Source: Schumannella sp. 10F1B-5-1 (GTDB lineage: Bacteria; Actinomycetota; Actinomycetes; Actinomycetales; Microbacteriaceae). Taken from it: a DNA stretch of 64,000 nucleotides. Both the position numbers and the translations under genes were made by a program. Of the stretch, positions 6,112 to 16,245 are shown in pieces. Under the pieces are notes generated by a model. That model saw nothing but the letters and a program-made list of their open reading frames with translations. It made no database searches and had not been told where the DNA came from. Every line of letters starts with the position of its first letter. The stretch's first letter is position 1. The stretch is taken from contig NZ_VHQH01000039.1 of NCBI RefSeq assembly GCF_006517535.1, positions 231,472-295,471 on the forward strand. Reading direction: 5' to 3'.

Positions 6112-8097
6112 ATGCCCGGCCTCATCCGACAGAGCGACATCGACGAGGTGCGGGCACGGACCAACATCGCCGACATCATCGGCGAGTACGTCACGCTGAA
6201 GAGCGCCGGCGTCGGCTCGATGAAGGGCCTCTGCCCGTTCCACGACGAGCGCAGCCCGAGCTTCCACGTGCGACCCCAGGTCGGGTTCTACCACTGCTTC
6301 GGCTGCGGTGAGGGCGGCAACGTCTACACCTTCCTGCAGCGCATGGACCACGTGAGCTTCCGCGAGGCCGTCGAGCGCCTCGCGGGCCGCATCGGCTTCG
6401 AGCTGCACTACGAAGACGGCGGCGAGGCCAAGAGCGACTACGGCAGCCGGGCCCGTCTGATCGCGGCGAACACGGCCGCGGAGACGTTCTTCCAGCAGCA
6501 GCTGGCCACGCCCGAAGCCCAGCTGGCCCGCGACTTCCTCGGCGGCCGCGGCTTCGATCCGGCGGCGGCCGAGCACTTCGGCGTCGGCTTCGCCCCGAAG
6601 TCGTTCGACGCGCTCGGAACGGCGCTCAAGGCCCAGGGCTTCTCGCAGGAGGAGCTCGTCACGGCGGGCCTGCTCTCGACGAACGACCGCGGCAACGCCT
6701 ACGACCGCTTCCGCGGGCGCCTGATCTGGCCGATCCGCGACGTGACCGGCGCGACGATCGGCTTCGGCGCGCGCAAGCTGCTGCCCGACGACCAGGACAA
6801 GGGCCCGAAGTACCTCAACACCCCCGAGACGCCGATCTACCACAAGGGCCAGGTGCTCTACGGGCTCGATCTGGCCCGCCGCGACATCGCCCGCGGCAAG
6901 CAGGTCGTCGTCGTCGAGGGCTACACGGATGTGATGGCCTGCCACCTGGCGGGCGTCACCACCGCGGTCGCCACCTGCGGAACGAGCTTCGGCGTCGATC
7001 ACATCAAGGTGGTGCGCCGCGTGCTCGGCGACACCGACACGACCGGCGAGGTCATCTTCACCTTCGACCCGGATGAGGCGGGCCAGAAGGCCGCGACCCG
7101 CGCCTTCGCCGAGGAGCAGCGCTTCGCCGCGCAGACCTTCGTCGCGGTGGCGCCCGCTGGTCTCGACCCCTGTGACCTGCGCCTCAACCGCGGCGACGGC
7201 GCCGTGCGCCAGCTCATCGACGAGCGCAAGCCGATGTTCGAGTTCATGGTGCGCCGCCAGCTCGCCGCGCACGATCTCGAGACGGTCGAGGGGCGGGTCG
7301 CGGCGCTGCGCTCCGCGGCTCCGGTCGTCGCGGGCATCCGCGACCGCGCGCTCAACGCGGGCTACGTGCGCAATCTCGCGGGCTGGCTCGGAATGGACCC
7401 GACGGAGGTCGACCGGGCCGTGGATGCGGCGCGCCATCGTGCCGCGCGCGGCGCCCAGAGCGGTTCGAGCGGTGGTCGCCCCGGCGACACGCGCCGTGCG
7501 GACGGCTCCGCGGGCGGCGGATACGCCCACGGCGCCGCAGGCGCGCCGGGCGACGGCCGGTACCCCGCGAACGGCGAGGCGTCGTCCGGCGCCGACCCCA
7601 GCATCCAGAGCCCGCCCGACCTGCGCGTCGACCTGACCTCGCTGCCCGTCGACGTGTCGTCGCGACTGGAGCGCGACGCGCTCATGGCGATCCTGCAGCG
7701 TCCGGATGCGGTGGGCTCCGAGCTCATCCAGGAGGCTGTGCGCTCGCGCTTCGCGAACGAGACCCTCGCGGTCGTGCGCGACGGCATCGGCGCGTCGCTC
7801 GACAAGCTCGGGTCGGCGGAGTGGCTGACGATCGTCGCGGCCGAGGTGCCCGCGCCGTACCAGAGCCTGGTCAGCCAGATGGGCGTCGCCCCGCTGCTCG
7901 CGAAGAGCAGCCAGGTCGACGCCTACGCGCGCGGCGTCGTGATCGGCGTGGTCGAGCGCGAGCTGGTGCGGCGCAAGTCCGACCTGCAGGGCTCGCTCAT
8001 GCGCGCGCAGGCCGGGGGCGACGGGATGCGCGCCGCCGAGCTGAGTCGCGAGCTCCTGGGTCTCGAGACCCAGCGTCGCCGCCTCACCGAGCAGTAG
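6112..8097 (+). CDS. dnaG: DNA primase
   Basis: The 661-residue primase makes RNA primers for DNA replication. The N-terminal CHC2 zinc finger uses C41, H44, C62 and C65 (GLCPFHDERSP, YHCFGCGEGG). The catalytic TOPRIM domain has E269 in VVVEGYTDVMACH and the acidic motif FDPDEAG (D319, D321). A flexible Gly/Ala/Ser-rich linker (about residues 445-500) precedes a C-terminal helical part that in the family contacts the replicative helicase DnaB. Length is normal for actinobacteria. The start at ATG 6112 is leaderless. A bulged hairpin after the stop may end the transcript. Confidence 0.97.
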   Translation: MPGLIRQSDIDEVRARTNIADIIGEYVTLKSAGVGSMKGLCPFHDERSPSFHVRPQVGFYHCFGCGEGGNVYTFLQRMDHVSFREAVERLAGRIGFELHYEDGGEAKSDYGSRARLIAANTAAETFFQQQLATPEAQLARDFLGGRGFDPAAAEHFGVGFAPKSFDALGTALKAQGFSQEELVTAGLLSTNDRGNAYDRFRGRLIWPIRDVTGATIGFGARKLLPDDQDKGPKYLNTPETPIYHKGQVLYGLDLARRDIARGKQVVVVEGYTDVMACHLAGVTTAVATCGTSFGVDHIKVVRRVLGDTDTTGEVIFTFDPDEAGQKAATRAFAEEQRFAAQTFVAVAPAGLDPCDLRLNRGDGAVRQLIDERKPMFEFMVRRQLAAHDLETVEGRVAALRSAAPVVAGIRDRALNAGYVRNLAGWLGMDPTEVDRAVDAARHRAARGAQSGSSGGRPGDTRRADGSAGGGYAHGAAGAPGDGRYPANGEASSGADPSIQSPPDLRVDLTSLPVDVSSRLERDALMAILQRPDAVGSELIQEAVRSRFANETLAVVRDGIGASLDKLGSAEWLTIVAAEVPAPYQSLVSQMGVAPLLAKSSQVDAYARGVVIGVVERELVRRKSDLQGSLMRAQAGGDGMRAAELSRELLGLETQRRRLTEQ

Positions 8098-8116
8098 ACC
8101 CGGCGGATCTCACGCA

Positions 8117-8152
8117 CTGGCGGCGGCCCCACCTCCACCAGCCGCCGTCCAG
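8117..8152 (+). terminator. Possible terminator after dnaG
   Basis: CTGGCGGCGGC (8117-8127) pairs with GCCGCCGTCCAG (8141-8152) with a small bulge and a 13-base C/A-rich loop. No T-tract follows. Confidence 0.35.
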
Positions 8153-8322
8153 CGCCCTCGCAGCCCGGCCGCGGGCGTGTTTCGGCCTCATGACGATCCG
8201 GCCGAGCACCCCGCATCCGGGGGCGTCGGACGCGCGTGCTGTGCTAGGACTGTGGAGCGCCGTCTCCTGACACCCCGGGTACGCACGGCACGTCCCCCTG
8301 CACAGAGAAGAGGACAACCACC

Positions 8323-9966
8323 ATGAGTTCCGCTTTCCGCTCGCGACGGGCGCGCACGCTCGCCGTCGCCGCGAGCACCGCGACCCTCGCCCTCGCCCTC
8401 GCCGGCTGCGCCGCCGGCGGCGGCGACTCGGGCTCCGGCGATCTGCTCGTCGTCGGCACCACCGACAAGCTGACCACGCTCGACCCGGCCGGCTCGTACG
8501 ACAACGGCTCCTACGCCGTGCAGACCCAGGTCTTCCCGTTCCTGGTGAACACCGACTACGGCAAGCCCGACGTCGAGCCCGACATCGCCGAGTCGGCCGA
8601 GTTCACGCAGCCGACCGAGTACACGGTCAAGCTCAAGTCGGGTCTGAAATTCGCGAACGGCAACGACCTCACGAGCTCCGACGTCAAGTTCAGCTTCGAG
8701 CGCGTCATCAAGATCAACGACCCCAACGGCCCGGCGTCGCTGCTGGCGAACCTCGACAGCATCGACACCCCGGATGACACCACGGTCGTCTTCACGCTGA
8801 AGAGCGCCGACCAGACCTGGCCGCAGATCCTGTCGAGCCCGGCCGGCCCGATCGTCGACGAGGACACGTTCTCGGCCACGAAGGTCACGCCCGACGACGA
8901 CGTCGTCAAGGGCGACGGCTTCGCCGGTCAGTACACGATCGACAAGTTCTCGCTCAACAAGCAGATCAGCTTCCTGCCGAACAAGGACTACGACGGTCTG
9001 CTCGGCAAGGCCAAGAACGCCGGCATCCTGCTGAACTACTACGCCCAGTCGTCGAACATGAAGCTCGAGGTGCAGAAGGGCGAGATCGACGCCGCCTACC
9101 GCAGCCTCACGCCGACCGACATCGCCGACCTGCGCAAGGACGACAGCCTGAAGGTCTGGGACGGCCCCGGTGGCGAGCAGCGCTACATGGTGTTCAACTT
9201 CCGCACGATGCCGTTCGGCACCGACACGGCCGAGGCCGATCCGGCGAAGGCCCTCGCGGTGCGCCAGGCGATCGCCGCGACGGTCGACCGCGACGCCCTC
9301 GCGAAGGACGTCTACAAGGACACCTACACCCCGGCCTACTCGCCGGTCCCCGAGGGGCTGACCGGCGCATCCACGCCGTTCAAGGACCTCTACGGCAAGG
9401 ACGGCGCTCCCGACCTGGCCCAGGCCGCGAAGTTCCTCTCCGACGCCGGCGTGCAGACCCCGGTGCAGATCGACCTGCAGTACAACCCCGACCACTACGG
9501 CGAGAGCTCGGCGGATGAGTACGCCGCGATCAAGAGCCAGCTGGAGTCGTCGGAGCTGTTCACCGTCAACCTGAAGTCGACCGAGTGGGTGACGTACTCG
9601 AAGGAGCGCGTCAACTCGTACCCGGTCTTCCAGATGGGCTGGTTCCCGGACTACTCGGACGCGGACAACTACCTCAGCGTCTTCTTCCTCCCGGGCACGG
9701 ATGCCGACGGCAACCCGGTCGGCGGCGGATTCCTGCAGAACGGCTACGAGAACCCCGAGGTGACCAAGGCCATCCAGGGCGAGCAGACCGAGCAGGACGA
9801 GGCCGCGCGCACCACGCTCATCGAGCAGGCGCAGGAGCTCGAGGCGAAGGACATCTCGACGCTGCCTCTGCTCACGGGCAAGCAGGTCGTCGTGTCGACC
9901 GCGGACCTGAAGGGCGTCACGCTCGACGCCTCGTTCAAGTTCCGCTTCGCCCCGCTGGAGAAGTGA
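8323..9966 (+). CDS. ABC transporter substrate-binding lipoprotein (family 5, peptide/nickel type)
   Basis: The 547-residue protein has a signal peptide ending in the lipobox L26-A-G-C29, so it is lipid-anchored outside the membrane. The body is a family 5 (DppA/OppA) solute-binding protein: VVGTTDKLTTLDPAGSYDN, then SGLKFANGNDLTSSDVKFSFERV, and DYSDADNYLSVFFLPG near the C-terminus. It captures oligopeptides or a similar ligand for the permease-ATPase genes that follow. The start has a good ribosome binding site (GAAGAGGA). A strong hairpin separates it from the permease genes, probably keeping its expression above theirs. The ligand cannot be inferred. Confidence 0.92.
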   Translation: MSSAFRSRRARTLAVAASTATLALALAGCAAGGGDSGSGDLLVVGTTDKLTTLDPAGSYDNGSYAVQTQVFPFLVNTDYGKPDVEPDIAESAEFTQPTEYTVKLKSGLKFANGNDLTSSDVKFSFERVIKINDPNGPASLLANLDSIDTPDDTTVVFTLKSADQTWPQILSSPAGPIVDEDTFSATKVTPDDDVVKGDGFAGQYTIDKFSLNKQISFLPNKDYDGLLGKAKNAGILLNYYAQSSNMKLEVQKGEIDAAYRSLTPTDIADLRKDDSLKVWDGPGGEQRYMVFNFRTMPFGTDTAEADPAKALAVRQAIAATVDRDALAKDVYKDTYTPAYSPVPEGLTGASTPFKDLYGKDGAPDLAQAAKFLSDAGVQTPVQIDLQYNPDHYGESSADEYAAIKSQLESSELFTVNLKSTEWVTYSKERVNSYPVFQMGWFPDYSDADNYLSVFFLPGTDADGNPVGGGFLQNGYENPEVTKAIQGEQTEQDEAARTTLIEQAQELEAKDISTLPLLTGKQVVVSTADLKGVTLDASFKFRFAPLEK

Positions 9967-9997
9967 TCCCCGCGATCATCGCGCTCCAGTGAGACCA

Positions 9998-10031
9998 GGG
10001 AGGGGATGGATCGCGTGATCCATCCCCTCCC
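9998..10031 (+). terminator. Perfect 15-bp hairpin between binding protein and permease genes
   Basis: GGGAGGGGATGGATC (9998-10012) and its exact complement (10017-10031) enclose the tetraloop GCGT. No T-tract follows. A leaky terminator or an RNA-stabilising 3' end would give more binding protein than permease, as in many importers. Confidence 0.75.
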
Positions 10032-10052
10032 GCACGACCCGACAGGCTCTCC

Positions 10053-11144
10053 ATGACCACCACCACGGAGGCTCCGGCCTCACCCCCGACCGCCGCCAAG
10101 CCGGCGCGGTCGAAGTCCGGCGGAGGCGGCCTCGCCCGCTATCTGCTGGTGCGATTCCTCCTGATCTTCCCCACCGTCTTCATCCTCGTGACGATGGTGT
10201 TCCTGTTCATGCGGGTCACCGGCGACCCCATCACCGCCGCTCAGGGCGGGCGCCTCAGCGCGGCGCAGCTGCAGGAGCGCATCCACGAGGCCGGCTACGA
10301 CCGGCCCATTCTGGTGCAGTACTTCGAGTACCTCGGCCAGATCGCGCGCGGTGACTTCGGCACGACGCTCACCGACAACCAGCCCGTCACGAAGCTGCTG
10401 CTCGAGTACGGCGGCGCGACCCTCGAGCTCGCGTTCTACGCGCTGATCGTCGCCCTCATCGTCGGCATCCCGCTCGGGATGCTGGCCGCCTACCTGCGCG
10501 ACCGCTGGCCCGATGCCGTGCTGCGCATCTTCGCGATCCTCTGCTACGCGACTCCCGTGTTCTTCGCCGGACTGCTGCTCAAGCTGATCTTCTCGGTCTG
10601 GCTCGACGTGCTGCCGGTCGCGGGGCGCGCCTCCGCCCGCACCGAGCTGCAGATCACGAGCATCGACTCGCCGACCGGCATCTACCTGATCGACGCTCTG
10701 CGCACCGGCAACGGCGCGGTCATCGGCGACGTGCTCTCGCACGCCGTGCTGCCGGGTCTCGCGCTCGGTCTGCTCACCGCCGGCATCTTCCTGCGCCTCG
10801 TGCGCACGAACGTGATCGGCACCTTCTCGATGCCCTACGTGGATGCCGCCCGCTCGCGCGGCGTGCGCGAGTCGCGCCTCGTGCGCAAGCACGCCCTGCG
10901 TCCGGCGCTCGTGCCGATCATCACGGTCATGGGCCTGCAGATCGCGGTGCTGCTCGGTGGCGCCGTGCTGACCGAGACGACCTTCGAGTGGGAGGGCCTG
11001 GGCTTCCAGGTCGCCCACTACCTGCAGGCGCGCGACTTCGTCGCCGTGCAGGGCATCGTCGCGCTGCTGGCCGTGATCGTCGCCGTGACCAACTTCATCG
11101 TCGACATCGTCGCGGCGATCGTCGACCCGAGAGTGAGGTTCTGA
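10053..11144 (+). CDS. ABC transporter permease (DppB/OppB type)
   Basis: The 363-residue integral membrane protein has a first transmembrane helix at about residues 28-50 (YLLVRFLLIFPTVFILVTMV). A long extracytoplasmic loop follows, then five further helices. The cytoplasmic EAA-like motif DAARSRGVRESRLVRKHALR docks on the ATPase. The C-terminal end, VDIVAAIVDPRVRF, is typical of family 5 permeases. Its first 25 residues are Thr/Pro/Ala-rich and not conserved. It forms the translocation pore with the next gene product; the stop and start overlap as TGATG. Confidence 0.93.
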   Translation: MTTTTEAPASPPTAAKPARSKSGGGGLARYLLVRFLLIFPTVFILVTMVFLFMRVTGDPITAAQGGRLSAAQLQERIHEAGYDRPILVQYFEYLGQIARGDFGTTLTDNQPVTKLLLEYGGATLELAFYALIVALIVGIPLGMLAAYLRDRWPDAVLRIFAILCYATPVFFAGLLLKLIFSVWLDVLPVAGRASARTELQITSIDSPTGIYLIDALRTGNGAVIGDVLSHAVLPGLALGLLTAGIFLRLVRTNVIGTFSMPYVDAARSRGVRESRLVRKHALRPALVPIITVMGLQIAVLLGGAVLTETTFEWEGLGFQVAHYLQARDFVAVQGIVALLAVIVAVTNFIVDIVAAIVDPRVRF

Positions 11145-12156
11145 TGTCCGAGAACGTCACCTCGAACCCCCGTTCGCTCGGCGCCGTCTGGCGCCGCCTG
11201 CCGGTCGTGCACCAGCTGCGGCAGAGCGTCGGCCTGCAGCGCGGCATGCTCGTCGCGGGCCTCGTGATCACCGGGATCTTCCTGCTCACGGCGATCTTCG
11301 CCCCGCTGCTGGCGCCGTACAGCTTCAACCAGCTGCGGGATGACGCGGGCCGCTTCTCGCCGCAGGAGCCGCCGTCGGCGAAGCACCTGCTCGGCACCAC
11401 GGTCGGCGGATTCGACGTGCTCTCGCGCGTGATCTGGGGCTCGCAGACCGCGCTGCTGGTCATCGTCTTCGCCGTGCTGCTGTCGATCTTCGCCGGCATC
11501 CTGCTCGGTCTCGTCTCCGGCTACCTCGGCGGCTGGGTCGATCGGGTGCTGGTCGTGATCGCGGATGCGGTCTACGCCTTCCCGACGCTGCTGCTCGCGA
11601 TCGTCGCGGCGATCGTGATCACGGGCGGCGAGTCTGACCTGCTCGGCGGCGTGCTCGCGGCATCCATCTCGATCACGGTCGTCTTCGTGCCGCAGTACTT
11701 CCGCGTGATCCGCGCGGAGGCCGTGCGGGTGAAGTCGGAGGCGTTCGTCGAGAGCGCCAAGGTCGTGGGAGCGCGGGCGCCGCGCATCATGTTCCGCCAC
11801 GTGCTGCGCAACTCGACCCGCACGCTTCCGCTGATCTTCACGCTCAACAGCTCGGAGGCGATCCTCACGCTCGCCGGCCTCGGCTTCCTCGGCTTCGGCA
11901 TCGAGCCGACGCAGGCGGCGGAGTGGGGCTACGACCTCAACAAGTCGCTCTCCGACGTGACCGCCGGCATCTGGTGGACGAGCGTCTTCCCGGGCCTCGC
12001 GATCGTGCTCGTGGTGCTGGGCATCACGCTGATCGGCGAGAGCCTCAACGACCTGGCCGACCCGCGTCTGCGGGCGCGCCGGCGTCGGCGCGGTTCCACC
12101 GCGGCGGATGCGGCTGCCGCGGCGGCCCCCGCCACGATCGAGACGGAGGGAGCCCG

Positions 12157-12160
<4 letters not shown>
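11144..12160 (+). CDS. ABC transporter permease (DppC/OppC type)
   Basis: Start ATG 11144 overlaps the upstream stop by one base. The 338-residue protein has a first transmembrane helix near residue 37, then the DppC-type motif LLGTTVGGFDVLSRVIWGSQ. Five more helices follow, with the coupling motif VESAKVVGARAPRIMFRHVL. The partner of the DppB-type permease, it is the second half of the pore. A basic, Ala-rich tail follows the last helix. The stop overlaps the next start as ATGA. Confidence 0.93.
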
Positions 12161-13857
<1,697 letters not shown>

Positions 13858-13861
13858 CACG

Positions 13862-14734
13862 ATGAGTGTTCCGGCGCCGACCGCGCCGCGCACGCAGAAC
13901 GGGGGCCGCTTCGGCATGGACGGCGACGACAGCGCACCGGTCGTGGTGGCCGACGACCTGACGGTCGGGTACACCCGGCGGCCCGGCGCGTGCCCCGCCG
14001 TCGACGGGGTCACGCTGCAGGTGCCGGCGGGCGGCATCCTCGGCGTCGTGGGCGAGGCGGGCTCGGGCAAGAGCACCCTCGCCGCGGCGATCGCCGGGCG
14101 CCTGCGTCGCGGCAGCGCGCCCGGTCCGGTCATCGTCGGCGGCTCGCTCAAGGTGCTCGGTCACCAGGTGCGGGATGCCGGCCGCCGCACGCGCGACCTT
14201 CTCGGCCTCGAGGTCGGCTACCTGCCACAGGACGCCGAGGCCGTGCTCACGCCGCACCTGACGATCGCCGAGAACGTGGCAGAGCCGATCTACGACCGCG
14301 ACCGCCGCTTCGACCGGCTCGAGGCCGGCGGGCACGTCGCCGCGCTGATCGACGCGGTGCGCCTGCCGCTGACCGTTCTCGAGCGCTTCCCGCACGAGCT
14401 CAGCCGCGGGCAGCGTCAGCGCGTGGCCCTCGCCAAGGCGCTCGTGCTCGAGCCGCGACTGCTGGTCGCCGATGAGCCGACCATGGGCGTCGACGTGCTC
14501 GTTCGCGGCCGCATCCTCGGCGTGCTGGCCGACCTGCAGCGGGAGCGGAACTTCTCCGCCGTCGTGGTCGGTCACGACCTGCGCGAGCTGCGCTACATCA
14601 CCGACCGCGTCGCCGTGATGCACGCCGGCGCGATCGTCGGCCTCGGCCAGATGGAGCGCGTGCTCGCCGAGCCGACGCACGAGTACGTCGAGGCGCTGTC
14701 GTCGCTGTACCCGCGGCACGCGCGCCTGCCGTGA
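13862..14734 (+). CDS. Additional ABC ATP-binding protein with LSRGQ signature
   Basis: Start ATG 13862 is four bases after the fused ATPase gene. The 290-residue protein has one nucleotide-binding domain: Walker A GEAGSGKSTLAAA, Walker B LLVADEPTMGVD and a switch histidine in VVVGHDLREL. The signature is LSRGQRQRVALAKAL, with Arg in place of the usual Gly. About 20 non-conserved residues precede the domain. A peptide importer with a fused double ATPase does not need a third one, so this protein may act with a different permease or have become regulatory. It overlaps the next gene by four bases (GTGA). Confidence 0.88.
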   Translation: MSVPAPTAPRTQNGGRFGMDGDDSAPVVVADDLTVGYTRRPGACPAVDGVTLQVPAGGILGVVGEAGSGKSTLAAAIAGRLRRGSAPGPVIVGGSLKVLGHQVRDAGRRTRDLLGLEVGYLPQDAEAVLTPHLTIAENVAEPIYDRDRRFDRLEAGGHVAALIDAVRLPLTVLERFPHELSRGQRQRVALAKALVLEPRLLVADEPTMGVDVLVRGRILGVLADLQRERNFSAVVVGHDLRELRYITDRVAVMHAGAIVGLGQMERVLAEPTHEYVEALSSLYPRHARLP

Positions 14735-15843
14735 GCGCGACGCTCCTCGTCGGGGGCTACGGCCCCGACATGGGCGGGTCGGCGCGGGGCGTGTCGCGCA
14801 TCCGCATCGACGAGCGCGGGGCGCTGGCGCTCGACGGTCTCGTGCTCGAGATGCCGTCGCCGTCGTGGCTCGCCCTCGGCGAGCTCGGGCGGTCGGGGTC
14901 GAGCACCTCGGCACCGGACGCGCCGGATGTGGCACTTGCGCCGCTCTATGCGGCTCTTGAGCACGCCGACGCCGTCGCCACCGCAGTCGCGCCGTCCAGC
15001 ACGGCCGACGGTGCTCCTGCGCGACTCGTGGCCCGCACCGCGACGGGAAGCGCCGCTCCGTGCCATCTGAGCGTCGCCGACGACGCGGTCTGGGTCGCGA
15101 GCTACACGGGTGGCACCGCCAGTCGCCACCGCCTCGAGAACGGCATGGCCACGACGTATGACCTGGTCGTGGCTTTCGACGGCTCGGGCCCTCGACCCGA
15201 GCAGGACGCGGCGCACGCCCACACGACACTCGGATTCGCTGATGACTCCCGGCTGATCGCCGACCTCGGCTCCGATCGGGTCGTCCGCATCGCGGATGCG
15301 GGCGAGGAACTCGACGCGCTCGCGTTCCCGCCGGGGACCGGCCCCCGCGATCTGCTGCCGCTCCACGACGGCACCGTGCTCGTGCTGGGGGAGCTCGACG
15401 GGACCGCGCACCGCATCCAGATCGCTCCGGCGCTCGCGCTCCTCGAGAGCGTGGCCCTGCCCGGCGCGGTGGAGGGCGATCATGCGGCGGGTCTCGCGCT
15501 CGACCGGCGCTCGGGCGTCGTGCACGTCGGGCTGCGCGGATCGAACCGGATCGCGCGCGTGCGCGTCGCCGTCGCGGAGACGGAGGCGGACCGGCCGCGC
15601 GGACGGGCCCGGCTCACCGCGCTCGACTCGATCCCTTCCACCGGGGACTGGCCGCGACACCTGCTCGTCGTCGACGACCTGCTGCTCGTGGCCGACCAGC
15701 TCTCGAGCTCGGTCAGCGCCTACGCGCTCGACCCCACCGGGCACGCCGCGCCGACACCGCGCGGCTCGATCGCGGTGCCCTCGCCGACGCATCTGCTGCG
15801 GGTCGACGACACGCCCTGGGCGACCGTCGCGACGCGCCCGTGA
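14731..15843 (+). CDS. Beta-propeller protein resembling 6-phosphogluconolactonase-type lactonases
   Basis: The 370-residue protein starts at GTG 14731, inside the end of the ATPase gene. Motifs along its length fit a seven-bladed lactonase-type (Pgl/YbhE) propeller: APCHLSVADDAVWVASYTGG, HAHTTLGFADDSRLIADLGSDRV, GTGPRDLLPLHDGTVLVLGEL, GSNRIARVRV and GDWPRHLLVVDDLLLVADQLSSSV. Such proteins hydrolyse 6-phosphogluconolactone or act on related cyclic substrates in the cytoplasm. The region around residues 45-100 is poorly conserved. Its translational coupling to the ABC genes is unusual. It may process an imported compound, though this is only inference from context. Confidence 0.75.
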   Translation: MSATLLVGGYGPDMGGSARGVSRIRIDERGALALDGLVLEMPSPSWLALGELGRSGSSTSAPDAPDVALAPLYAALEHADAVATAVAPSSTADGAPARLVARTATGSAAPCHLSVADDAVWVASYTGGTASRHRLENGMATTYDLVVAFDGSGPRPEQDAAHAHTTLGFADDSRLIADLGSDRVVRIADAGEELDALAFPPGTGPRDLLPLHDGTVLVLGELDGTAHRIQIAPALALLESVALPGAVEGDHAAGLALDRRSGVVHVGLRGSNRIARVRVAVAETEADRPRGRARLTALDSIPSTGDWPRHLLVVDDLLLVADQLSSSVSAYALDPTGHAAPTPRGSIAVPSPTHLLRVDDTPWATVATRP

Positions 15844-15854
15844 GGCGGCGCGCG

Positions 15855-15884
15855 TTCAGCGGCACTCCGAATCCCTGGTAGTCT
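15855..15884 (+). promoter_or_regulatory. Promoter of tRNA-Asn
   Basis: A -35-like TTCAGC (15855-15860) and -10 TAGTCT (15879-15884) are separated by 18 bases, 22 bases before the tRNA. Confidence 0.5.
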
Positions 15885-15906
15885 GATCCGGCTGTTCAGG
15901 CAGCTT

Positions 15907-15979
15907 TCCTCCATAGCTCAATTGGCAGAGCAATCGGCTGTTAACCGATAGGTTTCTGGTTCGAGTCCAGATGGGGGAG
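15907..15979 (+). tRNA. tRNA-Asn (anticodon GTT)
   Basis: A 73-base cloverleaf is complete. Acceptor arms are TCCTCCA (15907-15913) and TGGGGGA (15972-15978) with one T-G pair, and the discriminator base is G15979. The anticodon stem is ATCGG/CCGAT around the loop CTGTTAA, giving anticodon GTT at 15940-15942. The T-loop is TTCGAGT. The CCA end is not encoded. Confidence 0.97.
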
Positions 15980-15986
15980 CCCTTCC

Positions 15987-16020
15987 GAAGGCCCGGTTCA
16001 CGCCGGGCCTTCGTCGTTCC
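15987..16020 (+). terminator. Terminator after tRNA-Asn
   Basis: A 10-bp stem, GAAGGCCCGG (15987-15996) with CCGGGCCTTC (16003-16012) and loop TTCACG, is followed by TCGTTCC, a weak T-rich run. Confidence 0.75.
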
Positions 16021-16062
16021 CGGCCCTCGTCGATCCGACCCGGCCTGTGCCGCCCGCGGCGG

Positions 16063-16151
16063 TGTCGGAAACTCAGGCGTTAGAGCTCGGGCTCTCCGCT
16101 CTCGATCGGGCTCTCCGACGCGCCGCATCTTCAATGCCTGAGTTTCCGACA
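16063..16151 (+). repeat. Palindromic bracket element, copy 4
   Basis: The arms are at 16063-16081 and 16133-16151, with a single mismatch in the right arm (AATGCC instead of AACGCC). Taking the arms as 20 bases, the centre is 49 bp. It lies between the tRNA-Asn terminator and the two-component system. Confidence 0.9.
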
Positions 16152-16233
16152 GGGCGCAGGGCGACGGCCGAGGTACTCCCGGGGGAGTAGCGGCCGCCTC
16201 CCTGGCGGCGATGGCGCCGCACCCGCCCGCGCG

Positions 16234-16239
16234 TAGCAT
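16234..16239 (+). promoter_or_regulatory. -10 box, leaderless histidine kinase gene
   Basis: TAGCAT is six bases before ATG 16246. Confidence 0.6.
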
Positions 16240-16245
16240 CGAGCC

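Noticed and set aside
14731..15843. Assigning the propeller gene the symbol pgl
   Set aside because: Only general lactonase-type propeller motifs are visible and the gene is coupled to an ABC transporter, so the pentose phosphate role is not supported.
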